A stretch of DNA of 64,000 nt, from the NCBI RefSeq assembly GCF_027497495.1, contig NZ_CP114205.1, forward strand, positions 2,480,001 to 2,544,000, written 5' to 3'. The notes beneath the pieces were generated by a model. It searched no databases. It was not told the origin of the DNA and saw nothing but the letters and a program-made list of their open reading frames with translations. The stretch comes from Streptomyces tubercidicus (GTDB lineage Bacteria > Actinomycetota > Actinomycetes > Streptomycetales > Streptomycetaceae). The translations under genes and the position numbers were made by a program. Position 1 is the stretch's first letter. Every line of letters starts with the position of its first letter. Of this stretch, positions 7,532 to 19,464 are shown piece by piece.

Positions 7532-8299
7532 TCAGCGGAACTTGGCCTTGCCGGGGCCTTCCTCGACGAAGCTGCGCATGCCGGTCTCCCGGTCCTCGGT
7601 CGCGAACAGCCCCGCGAACCAGTTGCGTTCAATGGTCAGGCCGGTGTCGATGTCCGTCTCCAGGCCCGCGTCGACGGATTCCTTCGCGGCCCGCAGCGCC
7701 AGCGCGGGGCCGGCCGCCAGCCGCGCCGCCCAGGCGTGCGCCTGCTCGTAGACCTCGGCGGCCGGCGCCACCCGGTCGACCAGTCCGAGCGTGAGCGCCT
7801 CGTCGGCCTTCACCTGACGGCCGGTGAAGATCAGGTCCTTGGCCTTGGACGGGCCCACCAGCCGCGCCAGCCGCTGGGTGCCGCCGGCGCCCGGGATGAG
7901 CCCCAGCAGGATCTCCGGCTGACCGAGCTTGGCGTTATCGGCCGCGATCCGGAAGTCGGCGCAGAGCGCCAGCTCGCAGCCGCCGCCCAGCGCATAGCCG
8001 GTGATCGCGGCGACCACGGGCTTGGGAATACGGGCCACGGCGGTGAACGCGTCCTGCAGGGCCTTGGACCGCACGACCATCGCCGCATGATCCATGACCT
8101 GCATCTCCTTGATGTCCGCCCCGGCCGCGAACACCTTCTCACCACCCCAGATGACGACGGCGCGCACATCGTCGCGGCGGGTGGCCTCCTCGGCCAGCTC
8201 GCGCAGCCGGTCCTGGGTGGCGATGTCCAGGGCGTTCATCGGCGGACGGTCCAGGCGGATGGTCCCGACGCCGTCGGCGACCTCGAAGTTCACAGTCAT
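7532..8299 (-). CDS. Enoyl-CoA hydratase/isomerase (crotonase family)
   Basis: 255 residues, the usual size of a short-chain enoyl-CoA hydratase, adding water across trans-2-enoyl-CoA in fatty-acid or branched-chain catabolism. The oxyanion-hole motif FAAGADIKEM lies near residues 57-66. GYALGGGCELALCADFRIA carries the first catalytic-type Glu and GQPEILLGLIPGAGGTQRL the second, both retained, so true hydratase activity is likely. Crotonases vary widely in substrate, so this is not settled. There is no strong Shine-Dalgarno; a TACTAA box ends 10 nt upstream of the ATG, so the leader is probably very short. No other beta-oxidation gene adjoins it. Confidence 0.9.
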   Translation of the reverse strand: MTVNFEVADGVGTIRLDRPPMNALDIATQDRLRELAEEATRRDDVRAVVIWGGEKVFAAGADIKEMQVMDHAAMVVRSKALQDAFTAVARIPKPVVAAITGYALGGGCELALCADFRIAADNAKLGQPEILLGLIPGAGGTQRLARLVGPSKAKDLIFTGRQVKADEALTLGLVDRVAPAAEVYEQAHAWAARLAAGPALALRAAKESVDAGLETDIDTGLTIERNWFAGLFATEDRETGMRSFVEEGPGKAKFR

Positions 8300-8395
8300 G
8301 CCCGGAAGGTTAGTACGCGTTAACGACAGCGGGCCCGGTGCACTCGGTCACAGTGCAGCGGGCCCCGTTGCCTTTCGGCCGTCCTACTGGCCGTC

Positions 8396-9634
8396 CTACT
8401 GGTCGGCCTTCCACTTCTCCCAGGAGAGGTTCCAGTCGCTGAAGCCGTTGTCCGGCTGGATCGTTTCGTCATGCGAGTTCTTGACGACGACCACATCGCC
8501 GATGACGGAGTTGCGGAAGAACCACGCCGCCGGGGTGGAACCGTCGCCGCCGCCGCGCTGGTCGAACAGGCCCACACAGCCGTGGCTGGCGTTCCGGGTG
8601 CCGAAGGCCGCGCTGCCCGACCAGTAGTTGCCGTGGATGAACGTGCCGGACGTGCTCAGCCGCATCGCATGCGGGACGTCCTTGATGTCGTACTCCCCGC
8701 CGAAGCCGACGGTGTCCCCGTTCATCCGCGTCACGAGGTGCTTTTCGCTGATCACCATCTTGCCGTTGTACGTCTCGGTGCCCGGCGCGCCCGCGGTGAT
8801 CGGGATGGTCTTGACGGTCTTCCCGTCGCGGACCACGGTCATCTGCTTCGACTTGGCGTCGACCGTGCTGACCTGGCTGCGGCCGACGGTGAACGAGACC
8901 TCCTTGGCCTGGGTGCCGTAGACACCGGGCCGGCCCTCGACGCCGTTGAGGTCGAGCTTGAGGGTGACCTTGGTGCCGGGCGCCCAGTACTTCTCGGGGC
9001 GGAAGTCGAGCCGGTCGTTGCCGAACCAGTGGCCCTCGACGGGGACCGACGGCTCGGCGCTGACCTTGATGGCCTTCTCGACGGCCTCGGGGTCCGTGAT
9101 GCCGCGGGTGAAGCGGATCGAGACCGGCATCCCGACGCCGACCCGCTGGCCGTTCTCGGGGCTGTACTGGCCGATGAAGGTGTTCTTGGGCACGAGCGTG
9201 GTGAAGCCGGAGTGCTCGGCGGCCTCCCGGCCCTTGCCGTCCACCGCTATGGCGTCGACGGTGTACTTCGTCGAGGCGCCCAGATGGCCGCTCGGCTTCC
9301 ACACGGCGCCGTCGCCCGCTATCTTCCCGTCGACCTCATTGCCCTTGCCGTCCTTGACCTTGACGGACTTGAGCCGGCCCTTCTGGGCGGACACCTTCAG
9401 CGCACCGCTGGTGGCGACGCCGTCCGCACCGTCCTTGGGCGCTATCGTCACGGCGGCCTGCGAGGCGTCCTTGTCCCCGCCCGCCTTGCCGGCCTTCTTG
9501 TCGTCACCGTCATCGCCACCACACCCCGTCACCAGCAGCAGCACGGCGGCGAGCAGGACCGCGAGCGGTCCCCCGCCCCCGTGTGGCCACCGGCGCCGGC
9601 GCGCCGGCACCCCCGAATTCGGCTGGACGTTCAC
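8396..9634 (-). CDS. L,D-transpeptidase lipoprotein (YkuD domain, Ig-like domains)
   Basis: 412 residues. It builds 3-3 cross-links in peptidoglycan from the outer face of the membrane. The lipoprotein signal ends in LLVTGCGG (lipobox Cys near residue 38). It is followed by an acidic linker, two bacterial Ig-like domains of the Ldt type, and the YkuD catalytic domain from about residue 260. The active site is HGNYW ... NASHGCVGL with the nucleophilic Cys. GTG 9634 was chosen because AAGGGG lies upstream and the signal peptide is then normal; a longer frame to 9751 adds unlikely sequence. It is followed on the same strand by nothing in its operon, and its paralogue lies 177 bp upstream. Confidence 0.92.
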   Translation of the reverse strand: MNVQPNSGVPARRRRWPHGGGGPLAVLLAAVLLLVTGCGGDDGDDKKAGKAGGDKDASQAAVTIAPKDGADGVATSGALKVSAQKGRLKSVKVKDGKGNEVDGKIAGDGAVWKPSGHLGASTKYTVDAIAVDGKGREAAEHSGFTTLVPKNTFIGQYSPENGQRVGVGMPVSIRFTRGITDPEAVEKAIKVSAEPSVPVEGHWFGNDRLDFRPEKYWAPGTKVTLKLDLNGVEGRPGVYGTQAKEVSFTVGRSQVSTVDAKSKQMTVVRDGKTVKTIPITAGAPGTETYNGKMVISEKHLVTRMNGDTVGFGGEYDIKDVPHAMRLSTSGTFIHGNYWSGSAAFGTRNASHGCVGLFDQRGGGDGSTPAAWFFRNSVIGDVVVVKNSHDETIQPDNGFSDWNLSWEKWKADQ

Positions 9635-9723
9635 GACTGGCCCCTTTTCCCCTCGCACGGCCCGCGGTCCCCCGCACGCGGATGCGGGCAGCCGCGCGCT
9701 TGCCGTTAGATAACCACACCGCG

Positions 9724-9751
9724 GTGACAGTGAACTCCCCGTGAATGTCAC
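9724..9751. promoter_or_regulatory. Inverted repeat in the first Ldt promoter region
   Basis: GTGACA (9724-9729) and TGTCAC (9746-9751) form an inverted repeat, with a second overlapping pair CAGTGA (9728-9733) / TCACTG (9748-9753). It lies about 90 bp upstream of the GTG at 9634, near a weak TTCACT/TATCTA promoter-like pair on the minus strand. Candidate operator; the regulator is unknown. Confidence 0.35.
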
Positions 9752-9811
9752 TGTTTAGTCCCAAGTGCGGGGGTGGTTCGGGGGCACGGGCCGCGGCGGG
9801 CCGGTGCCAGG

Positions 9812-11167
9812 TCAGCGCAGCGCGGAGCCGGACCGCCACAACTCCCAGGGCATGTTCCAGCCGCCGAGGCCGTTGTCCGGCGCGACCACGCGCTCCGGGG
9901 AGTTGTCCACCACCACGGTGTCGCCGACGATCGACTGGGCGAAGAACCAGCCGGCCGGGGTGTTCGGGCCGCCGCCCCGGATGTCCTTGAGTCCGATGCA
10001 GCCATGGCTGGTGTTGACGCCGCCGAACACCTCGGGCGGCGCCCAGTAGTTGCCGTGGAGGAAGGTCCCCGATCTGGTGAGGCGCATGGCGTGCGGCACG
10101 TCCGGGATGTCGTACTCGCCGCCGAAGCCGACGGTGTCACCGTCCATCCGCGTCCTTGAATGGCGCTCCAGGATCACCATCCGCCCGTTGTAGGTGGGGT
10201 TCTCGTCGTCGCCAGCGGTGACCGGCAGCACCGCCACGACCCGGCCGTCCCGCCGTACGGTCATGGTGTGCCGGGCGGCGTCGATGAAGCTGACCTGATC
10301 CCGGCCCACCCGGTAGCGGACGGTGCGGCGCTGGGTCCCGTAGGCGCCCGGTGCGGCCTTCACCCCGCGCAGCCGCAGCTGGACGGTGATCTCGGTGCCC
10401 GGCCGCCAGCGCTCGCGGGGCCGGAAGTCCAAGCGCCGCCGGCCGAACCAGTGGGCGGCGACCGGGACGCCGGGCCGGGCGCTGACCCGGACGGCGCGTT
10501 CGACGGCCGCGCGGTCGGCGACCGGCCGGTTGAAGACCATCGAGAAGATCAGGCCGGTGCCGACGGTGGCATCGCCCTGGGGCGAGAAGTGGCCGACGAG
10601 GCGGTGGACGGGCGCGGCGGTGGTGAAGGTGGAGTGGCGGGCGAAGCGGTGGCCCGCGCCGTCCAGCGCCACCGCGTCGACGGTGTAGCGCGCGCCGAGT
10701 TGGAGGCGCCCGGGGGCGGGCCGCCAGGTCATGGCGTCGGGCGTGATCCGCCCGGCGACGGGCCGCCGGCCTGCCGCACCGGTGCGGCTGACCGTGACCC
10801 GCTCCAGCCGCCCCGCCGGCACCCGGACCTCGAACCGCCCGTCGGCCCGTACGCCGCGCGCGCCGTTGTGCGGCACGACCGTGATGGTCGCCTCCGGGGA
10901 GCGCGGTTTGCCGCCGACGAAGACCTCCGGGTCCCCGCAGCCGGCCAGCGCCGCCGCCCCGGTGAGACCGGCCAGGACGACGAGGACCAGACGGATGCGG
11001 CGGGGGCGGCGGGGGCGACAGGTGTTGCGGGCCGTCCGCACCGCCGCGCCACGGGCCGCCCGGTCGCCCGTCCGGTCCCCCGCCCCGTCCGGCAGCCGGC
11101 CCCGCGCACGGGCGCCGCCGCGGCGCTTCGCTCGGTCCCCTGCTCGGTCCTGCTGATGGGCGGTCAT
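9812..11167 (-). CDS. Second L,D-transpeptidase lipoprotein, paralogue of its neighbour
   Basis: 451 residues from ATG 11167. It has the same architecture as the neighbour: lipobox LAGC, Ig-like domains (PEATITVVPHNGARGVRADG and on), then YkuD with HGNYW and NTSHGCIGL, the Cys being the nucleophile. The two share long stretches such as VGFGGEYDI, DVPHAMRL and SGTFHGNYW-like segments, so they arose by duplication. From 11167 the signal has an unusually long Arg-rich n-region of about 60 residues. A GTG at 11041 would give a normal signal and a length (409) like the paralogue's, but has no RBS. A CACAAT box 7 nt before 11167 supports a leaderless start there. The start is therefore open. Confidence 0.88.
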   Translation of the reverse strand: MTAHQQDRAGDRAKRRGGARARGRLPDGAGDRTGDRAARGAAVRTARNTCRPRRPRRIRLVLVVLAGLTGAAALAGCGDPEVFVGGKPRSPEATITVVPHNGARGVRADGRFEVRVPAGRLERVTVSRTGAAGRRPVAGRITPDAMTWRPAPGRLQLGARYTVDAVALDGAGHRFARHSTFTTAAPVHRLVGHFSPQGDATVGTGLIFSMVFNRPVADRAAVERAVRVSARPGVPVAAHWFGRRRLDFRPRERWRPGTEITVQLRLRGVKAAPGAYGTQRRTVRYRVGRDQVSFIDAARHTMTVRRDGRVVAVLPVTAGDDENPTYNGRMVILERHSRTRMDGDTVGFGGEYDIPDVPHAMRLTRSGTFLHGNYWAPPEVFGGVNTSHGCIGLKDIRGGGPNTPAGWFFAQSIVGDTVVVDNSPERVVAPDNGLGGWNMPWELWRSGSALR

Positions 11168-11407
11168 ATACCGCATTGTGCGGGATGACGCTCGGGTTAG
11201 GAGGTATGCCGCGTAACGGGATGTCACCGGCAGAACGGGGCGGAGCGAGGAGCCTCCGACGGGAAGCGTGAGGCAACGCCCGGTTGCGGGAAGAACAACG
11301 GGGAGGGCGGACACCTGCACGGCCGGGACTCCCCAGCGCGCACCGGGAGGCACCGCCATGCCGGGACCCACCGCCCGACCGAGCCATGAGCCGCAGGAGG
11401 CGGGCAC

Positions 11408-13663
<2,256 letters not shown>

Positions 13664-13791
13664 GCGTAGGGGGCTGAGGCCCATGGGGCGGGGCCGCACG
13701 GGGTGGCGGCATACGGGGCGGAGGCGCGGGGCGGGCCGTCGGCCGAAATCCGGATGAGCGTTGTCAGTGCCGCCCCTTACGCTCGCGAGTG

Positions 13792-15641
13792 ATGGCCGAC
13801 ACCGCGCAGATGACGAACCGGACCGACCCGACCGACTTACCCCAACACTCCACCATGCGCTCGCTGTTGCGCCTGTGGCCGTTCGCCCGGCCGGTGCGGG
13901 CGCGGCTGTTCACGGCCGCCTTCGTGGGGGTGCTCGCCTCCTGCGTCGGCCTGGTCATTCCGCTGGTGCTCAAGTGGCTGGTGGACGGGCCCGTGGCGGC
14001 GCGCGATCCGGGCGGGGTGTGGCTCGGCGGCGGGTACCTCCTGCTGCTCGGGCTCGCGGAGGCGCTGCTGTTCGGGCTGCGGCGCCGGCTGGTGGCGCGT
14101 CCGCTGGCCGGGGTCGAGGCGGCGATGCGCGAGGCGCTGTACCGCCATGTGCAGCGCCTACCGGTCGCCTTCCACGACCGCTGGCCCTCCGGCCAGTTGC
14201 TGTCGCGCGGTACGACCGACCTCCAGCTGGTGCGGCTGTTCCTCGCCTTCCCGCTGACCTTTCTGCTGATCAACGGCGTCACCATCCTGGTGGGCGCGGT
14301 ACTCCTGCTGGCTCAGCGGTGGTCGCTGGGGCTGGTGGTGCTGGCGCCGGTGCTGCCGCTGATGGTGCTGTGCTCGGTCTTCGAGGCGAAGTACGGGCGG
14401 GCGGCGCGCCGGACCCAGGACCAGCTCGGCGATCTGACGACCGTGGTTGAGGAGTCGGTGCTCGGCATCCGCGTCATCAAGGGCTTCGGGCGCCACCGGA
14501 GCCAGGCCGCCGCCTTCCGGCGGCTGACCCGCGCGCTGCGTACGTCCGAACTCCGCAAGGCGCGGCTGCTGGCGTGGATGTGGGGGTGCAACACCACCCT
14601 GCCGGAGCTCGCGATCGGCGGCGCGCTGGTGCTCGGCACGCTTCAGGTGGCCGAGGGGGCACTGTCCGCGGGCACCCTCGTCGCCTTCCTGTCCACCGCC
14701 CTGGCGCTGCGCTGGCCGGTGGAGTCGATGGGCTTCCTGCTGGCCATGAGCAAGGAGGCGGCGACGGCCACCGACCGGTACTTCGAGGTCATGGACGAAC
14801 CGGGCGTCGCGAACCGGCCGTGGGCGAGCGGACCGTGGACGCGCCAACCGTGGGCGAACCCGCCCGGGACGCGGCGGCCGTGGACGCACCGGCACCCGGC
14901 GGCCTCGTCTTCTCCGGCGTGCAGTTCCGCTACCCCGACGCTCCGCCGGACTCCCCGCCGCTGCTCAAGGACATCACCCTGCACATCCGCCCCGGCGAGA
15001 CGATGGCGCTGGTCGGGGCGACGGGCAGCGGGAAGACCACGCTCACGGCGCTGGTACCGCGGCTGTACGACCCCACCGCGGGCAGGATCAGCCTCGACGG
15101 GCGCGATCTGGCGACCCTCGGCCGGGACGAGGTCCGGGCGCTGGTCGCGGTGGCCTTCGAGGAGCCCACCCTCTTCTCGGCGACCGCCGCGGAGAACGTC
15201 CTGATGGGCGCGGAGGGCGCCCAGGAGGCGGATCTCCGGCGGGCGCTGGCGGTGGCGCAGGCCGACGGCTTCGTCGACGCGCTCCCCGAGGGCGCCGCCA
15301 CCCAGGTCGGCGAACAGGGCCTGAGCCTGTCCGGCGGGCAGCGGCAACGGCTCGCCCTGGCCCGTGCCGTGGTCGGCCGGCCGCGCTTCCTGATCCTCGA
15401 CGATCCGCTGTCCGCCCTCGATGTGCACACCGAGGCGCTGGTGGAGGCGGCGCTGCGCCAGGTCCTGGCGACCACCACGGCCCTGGTCGTCGCCCACCGG
15501 CCGTCCACGGTCCTGCTCGCCGACCGGGTGGCCCTGCTGTCCGGTGGCCGGATCACCGCCGTCGGCAGCCACCACCAACTGCTCCGGGACCACCCCGAGT
15601 ACGCCACCCTGATGTCCGGCGAGGGAGAGGGCGCCCGATGA
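13792..15641 (+). pseudogene. ABC exporter half-transporter, apparently frameshifted
   Basis: Type I ABC exporter subunit whose transmembrane domain (six segments, from MRSLLRLWPFARPVRARLF on) is in one frame up to about 14810 and whose ATPase domain is in the frame one base back. The ATPase part has Walker [10 protein letters not shown], signature [10 protein letters not shown] and Walker [13 protein letters not shown], with Asp in place of the catalytic Glu, typical of the degenerate partner of a heterodimer. One missing G near 14811 (in GTCGCGAACCGG) would restore a single frame of about 616 residues. Sequencing error, real mutation or -1 frameshifting all fit. Start: ATG 13792 (or GTG 13789) with TACGCT 8 nt upstream. 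A TTA codon lies at 13837. It overlaps the next gene by ATGA. Confidence 0.8.
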
Positions 15642-17530
15642 CCACCACCACGACCGGCCGCCCGTCCGACGGCCCGGAGGACCGCCCCGGCCCCGGGCCA
15701 CGGCCCGCGGCGCGCCCCCCGGAGCCCGGGGACCGCACCCCCGACGCGCTCACCCAGGACGCACTGCCCGCCCCCAAGGGGGCCGCGCGCTCCCTCCTCG
15801 GCTCCCTGCTGGCCCCGCACCGCGGCCGCGTCGGGCTGGTGGCCGTCCTGCTGCTGCTCCAGCAGGCCGCCGTACAGGCCGGTCCGCTGCTGGTCGCCTA
15901 TGCGCTGGACCGGGCGGTACCGGCGCTGCGGGCCGGGGACCACGGACCGCTGCTCGCCGTGGCGGTGGCGGCGGTGCTGTGCGCGGTGGCGTCCGGCGGG
16001 CTGCAGTTCGCCTTCGTCGAGCTCTCCGCGCGGGTCAGCCAGGATGTGCTGCTCGATCTGCGCGGCCGGATCTTCCGGCACGGTCAGGCGCTGAGCCTGG
16101 ACTTCCACGAGCGCTATACGTCCGGCCGGCTGATCTCCCGGGCCACCACCGATGTGGAGGCGCTGCGCGAACTCCTCGAAGAGGGGCTCCAGGAGCTGAT
16201 CACCATCGCCCTGTCGACGGTCTTCATCACGGCGGCGCTGCTCTGGCTGGACTGGGGCCTGGGCGCCGCCGCGCTCGCCTCCGCCGGGCCGCTCGCCCTC
16301 CTCGTACGGGCCTTCCGGCGCCGTTCGCACCGGGTCTACAGCGCCAAGTCCACGGCGATGGCGGCCGTCATCGTGAAGATCACCGAGACCCTCAACGGCA
16401 TCCGCCCGGTGCAGGCGTTCCGCCGCGAGCGGCCGAACGAAGCCGCCTTCGCCCGGCTGAACCACCACCACGCACGGATCAACGGCGACACGCTCCTGGA
16501 GATGGCGCGCTATGTCGTCGCCTCCCGGCTGGTGGCCAATTTCGCGGTCGCCGCGATCGTCCTGTGGGGCGCCTACCGCGTGGCGACGGGAAGCCTGGCG
16601 CTCGGTGTGCTCGCCGCCGCGGTGCTCTCGCTGCGCCGGCTGTACGAACCCATCGACCGGCTCGGCATGTTCCTCAACTCCTATGAATCCGCGGCCGCTT
16701 CACTCCAGAAGATCGCCGGACTGCTCGCCCGGCGCCCCGGCGTCCCGCAGCCGGCCGTATCGGCCGCACTGCCGCCCGTAGGGGACGGCCGGCCGGGCCG
16801 CGAGGTCGCCTTCCGCGGCGTCCGCTTCGCCTACCGCACCGGCGACGAGGTACTGCCCCGCTTCGATCTGACCCTCGCGGCCGGGAGCACGGTGGCCGTG
16901 GTGGGTGCCACCGGCGCCGGCAAGTCGACCCTGGCCAAGCTCCTGGCCCGCTTCTACGACCCCACCGAGGGCCGGGTGCTGCTCGACGGTGTCGATCTGC
17001 GCGAGCTGTCCACGGCCGCGCTGCGCCGCGGTGTCGTGATGGTGACCCAGGAGGCGTTCCTGTTCTCCGGCACGGTGGCCGACAACATCGCTCTCGGCCG
17101 CCCGGACGCCACCCGCGCGGAGATCGAAAGCGCCGCGAAGGCCCTCGGCGCCCATGACTTCATCACCGCCCTGCCGGACGGCTACGACACCGATGTCCGC
17201 AAGCGCGGCGGCCGCATCTCCGCAGGCCAGCGCCAACTGGTGAGCTTCGCCCGCGCCTTGCTCGCCGACCCGGCCGTCCTCATCCTCGACGAGGCCACCA
17301 GCTCCCTGGACATACCCGGCGAACGGGCGGTGCAGCACGCCATGGACACCGTCCTGGAGGGCCGTACGGCCCTGGTGATCGCCCACCGCCTGTCGACCAT
17401 CGGCATCGCCGACCGGGTCCTGGTCATGGCCGACGGCCGGATCGTCGAGGACGGCCCGCCGGACGAACTCATCGCCGCACGGGGCACGTTCGCGCAACTG
17501 CACGGGGCATGGCGGGACAGCGTGGGATAA
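15638..17530 (+). CDS. ABC exporter, transmembrane plus ATPase, partner of the upstream gene
   Basis: 630 residues. A Pro-rich N-terminal 45 residues precede six membrane segments and an ATPase domain from about residue 385. Walker A is GATGAGKST (about residue 421), the signature is the variant RISAGQRQL, Walker B is [10 protein letters not shown] with the catalytic Glu, and the switch His is in VIAHRLSTI. With the upstream subunit (Asp instead of Glu) it would form a heterodimer with one full ATPase site, as in BmrCD- or TM287/288-type exporters. The ATG overlaps the stop of the previous gene (15638-15641), so they are coupled. Export substrate unknown; the family ranges from drugs to peptides and lipids. 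Confidence 0.9.
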   Translation: MTTTTTGRPSDGPEDRPGPGPRPAARPPEPGDRTPDALTQDALPAPKGAARSLLGSLLAPHRGRVGLVAVLLLLQQAAVQAGPLLVAYALDRAVPALRAGDHGPLLAVAVAAVLCAVASGGLQFAFVELSARVSQDVLLDLRGRIFRHGQALSLDFHERYTSGRLISRATTDVEALRELLEEGLQELITIALSTVFITAALLWLDWGLGAAALASAGPLALLVRAFRRRSHRVYSAKSTAMAAVIVKITETLNGIRPVQAFRRERPNEAAFARLNHHHARINGDTLLEMARYVVASRLVANFAVAAIVLWGAYRVATGSLALGVLAAAVLSLRRLYEPIDRLGMFLNSYESAAASLQKIAGLLARRPGVPQPAVSAALPPVGDGRPGREVAFRGVRFAYRTGDEVLPRFDLTLAAGSTVAVVGATGAGKSTLAKLLARFYDPTEGRVLLDGVDLRELSTAALRRGVVMVTQEAFLFSGTVADNIALGRPDATRAEIESAAKALGAHDFITALPDGYDTDVRKRGGRISAGQRQLVSFARALLADPAVLILDEATSSLDIPGERAVQHAMDTVLEGRTALVIAHRLSTIGIADRVLVMADGRIVEDGPPDELIAARGTFAQLHGAWRDSVG

Positions 17531-17589
17531 CACGGCAACGATGCGGCGGCGGCAGACGCGGCGGCAGCGACGCGAAGGGGGCGGGGACG

Positions 17590-19464
17590 ATGGCCGACAG
17601 CGCACGGGGACCGGGAAGCGCCGGACACCGCGGTGCCGGACAGTATGTGTGGTGGCTGGTGGTCAGCCAGCGGGGGCGGGTGGCGGCGGGCGCCTCGTAC
17701 GGCAGCCTGTGGATGATCGGGCTGATGCTGCCGCCCTATGTGCTGTCCCGGGCCATCGACGAGGGACTGGTGCCGGGCCGGATGCCGGTGCTGCTCGGCT
17801 GGGCGGCGGTGCTGCTCGGGGTCGGGGTGGCAAACGCCTGGCTGGCGGTCATGCGGCACCGCACCATGACCAGGATCCGTATGGACGCCACCTTCCGTAC
17901 GGTGCGGGCCATCGTGGCGCACACCCTGCGGCTGGGGGCGGCGCTGCCCCGCAAGGTGACCGCCGGGGAGGTCGTCACGATCGGGATCGGCGATGTCGCG
18001 GTGATCAGCCAGACGCTGACGATGACCGGGCCCGGTGTCGGCGGGGTGCTGGCGTACGGGGTCGTCGCCGTCCTGCTGCTGAGCGTCTCGCCGCTGCTGG
18101 CCGGGGTGGTGCTGCTGGGTGTCCCGTTGCTCGCGCTGCTGGTCGGGCCGTTACTGGGGCGGCTGCAGGGGGCCGAGGCGCGGTACCGCGAGCGGCAGAG
18201 CGGGCTGGCGGCCCGGCTGACGGACCTGGTCGGCGGGCTGCGGGTGCTCAACGGCCTGGGCGGCAAGGAGGTGTTCGCGGACCGCTACCGGCGCGAGTCG
18301 CGGGCGCTGCGCGGCGAGGGCTACCGGGTCGGTGCGGTGACGAGCTGGGTGCAGGCCCTCGGGGTCGGTCTGCCGACGCTGTTCCTGGCCGCGGTGACCT
18401 GGCTCGCGGCCCGGATGGCGGCCCAAGGGGCCATCACTGTGGGTGAGTTGGTGGCGGTGTACGGCTATGCGGCGGCGCTGGTGGTGCCGGTGTCGTTCTT
18501 CATCGAGGGCGGCTATGACCTCACCCGCGGGCTGGTGGCCGCCCGGCGGGTGGTCCGGTTCCTGCGGCTGGAGCCGGATGCCGCGGACGGTGCCGGGGAT
18601 GCGGCCGGCGCCGGGGACGCGGCCGGGGACGCCCCGGAGGCCGCCGCCGTGCTGTGTGATCCGGCGTCCGGTGTCCAGGTGGTGCCCGGTCTGCTGACCG
18701 CGCTGGCCGCCGCCCGGCCGGGCGAGTCGGCGGCGGTGGTCGACCGGCTGGGCCGGTTCGCGGACTCTGCCGCGACATGGGGCGCGGTACGTCTCGACGA
18801 GATCGCGCTGCCGCAGGTCAGGGACCGGATCCTGGTCGCCGACAACGAAGCCGAGCTGTTCGCCGGGACGCTGCGCGAGGTGGTGAGCGGGCGCCGGGAC
18901 CGGACCGAGGAGGCGATCGGCCGTGCCGTCCGTACGGCCCTGGCGGAGGACATCGTCCGCGGGCTGCCGGACGGGCTGGACTCGGCGGTCGAGGCACAGG
19001 GCGGCAATCTCTCCGGCGGGCAGCGGCAGCGGCTGCGCCTGGTGCGGGCGCTGCTGGCCGACCCCGAAGTGCTGCTCGCGGTGGAACCGACCTCGGCGGT
19101 CGACGCGCACACCGAGGCCGGTATCGCGGCCCGGCTGCACGACGCGCGGGCGGGCCGTACGACCGTCGTCACCAGCACCTCGCCCCTGCTGCTGGACCGG
19201 GCCGACCGGGTGTACTTCCTCGTCGGCGGCCGGGCCGTCGCCGTCGGCAGCCACCGTCAGCTCCTGGACGAACAGCCCGGATACCGCCGTCTGGTGGCCC
19301 GCGGCGAGGACGAGAACGAGGACGAGAGCGAGAACGAGGACAGCACGGAAGACGGGGGCACGGACGGCGGCGGCGCGGACGGCGGGCCCGCGGGCGGCGG
19401 CGACCCGGCCGCCCGGCCCGCGGAGGTGGCCGGGCTTCCCGCGCCGAAGGAGGACACCCGATGA
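17590..19464 (+). CDS. ABC exporter half-transporter with a degenerate ATPase domain
   Basis: 624 residues. The membrane domain is intact, but the ATPase domain has lost three of its four key motifs. At the Walker A position the sequence reads RPGESAAVVDRLGRF, with no GxxGxGKS. Walker B reads VLLAVEPTSAVD, lacking the Asp, and the switch His is replaced (VVTSTS). Only the signature NLSGGQRQR (about residue 474) is perfect. It can thus serve only as the signature donor to a partner, the next gene. A TTA codon at 18151-18153 (codon 188) suggests dependence on the bldA tRNA. The C-terminus is an acidic, Gly-rich tail (DENEDESENEDSTED). It begins 59 nt after the previous gene and ends in an ATGA overlap with the next. 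Confidence 0.9.
   Translation: MADSARGPGSAGHRGAGQYVWWLVVSQRGRVAAGASYGSLWMIGLMLPPYVLSRAIDEGLVPGRMPVLLGWAAVLLGVGVANAWLAVMRHRTMTRIRMDATFRTVRAIVAHTLRLGAALPRKVTAGEVVTIGIGDVAVISQTLTMTGPGVGGVLAYGVVAVLLLSVSPLLAGVVLLGVPLLALLVGPLLGRLQGAEARYRERQSGLAARLTDLVGGLRVLNGLGGKEVFADRYRRESRALRGEGYRVGAVTSWVQALGVGLPTLFLAAVTWLAARMAAQGAITVGELVAVYGYAAALVVPVSFFIEGGYDLTRGLVAARRVVRFLRLEPDAADGAGDAAGAGDAAGDAPEAAAVLCDPASGVQVVPGLLTALAAARPGESAAVVDRLGRFADSAATWGAVRLDEIALPQVRDRILVADNEAELFAGTLREVVSGRRDRTEEAIGRAVRTALAEDIVRGLPDGLDSAVEAQGGNLSGGQRQRLRLVRALLADPEVLLAVEPTSAVDAHTEAGIAARLHDARAGRTTVVTSTSPLLLDRADRVYFLVGGRAVAVGSHRQLLDEQPGYRRLVARGEDENEDESENEDSTEDGGTDGGGADGGPAGGGDPAARPAEVAGLPAPKEDTR

Noticed and set aside
7394..8323. 309-codon plus-strand ORF
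   Set aside because: Antisense shadow of the enoyl-CoA hydratase gene.
11206..11271. 21-codon ORF (MPRNGMSPAERGG...) before glgX with AGGAGG just upstream
   Set aside because: The AGGAGG is only one base from the ATG, too close to work, and the product is unremarkable; kept only as a possible leader peptide.
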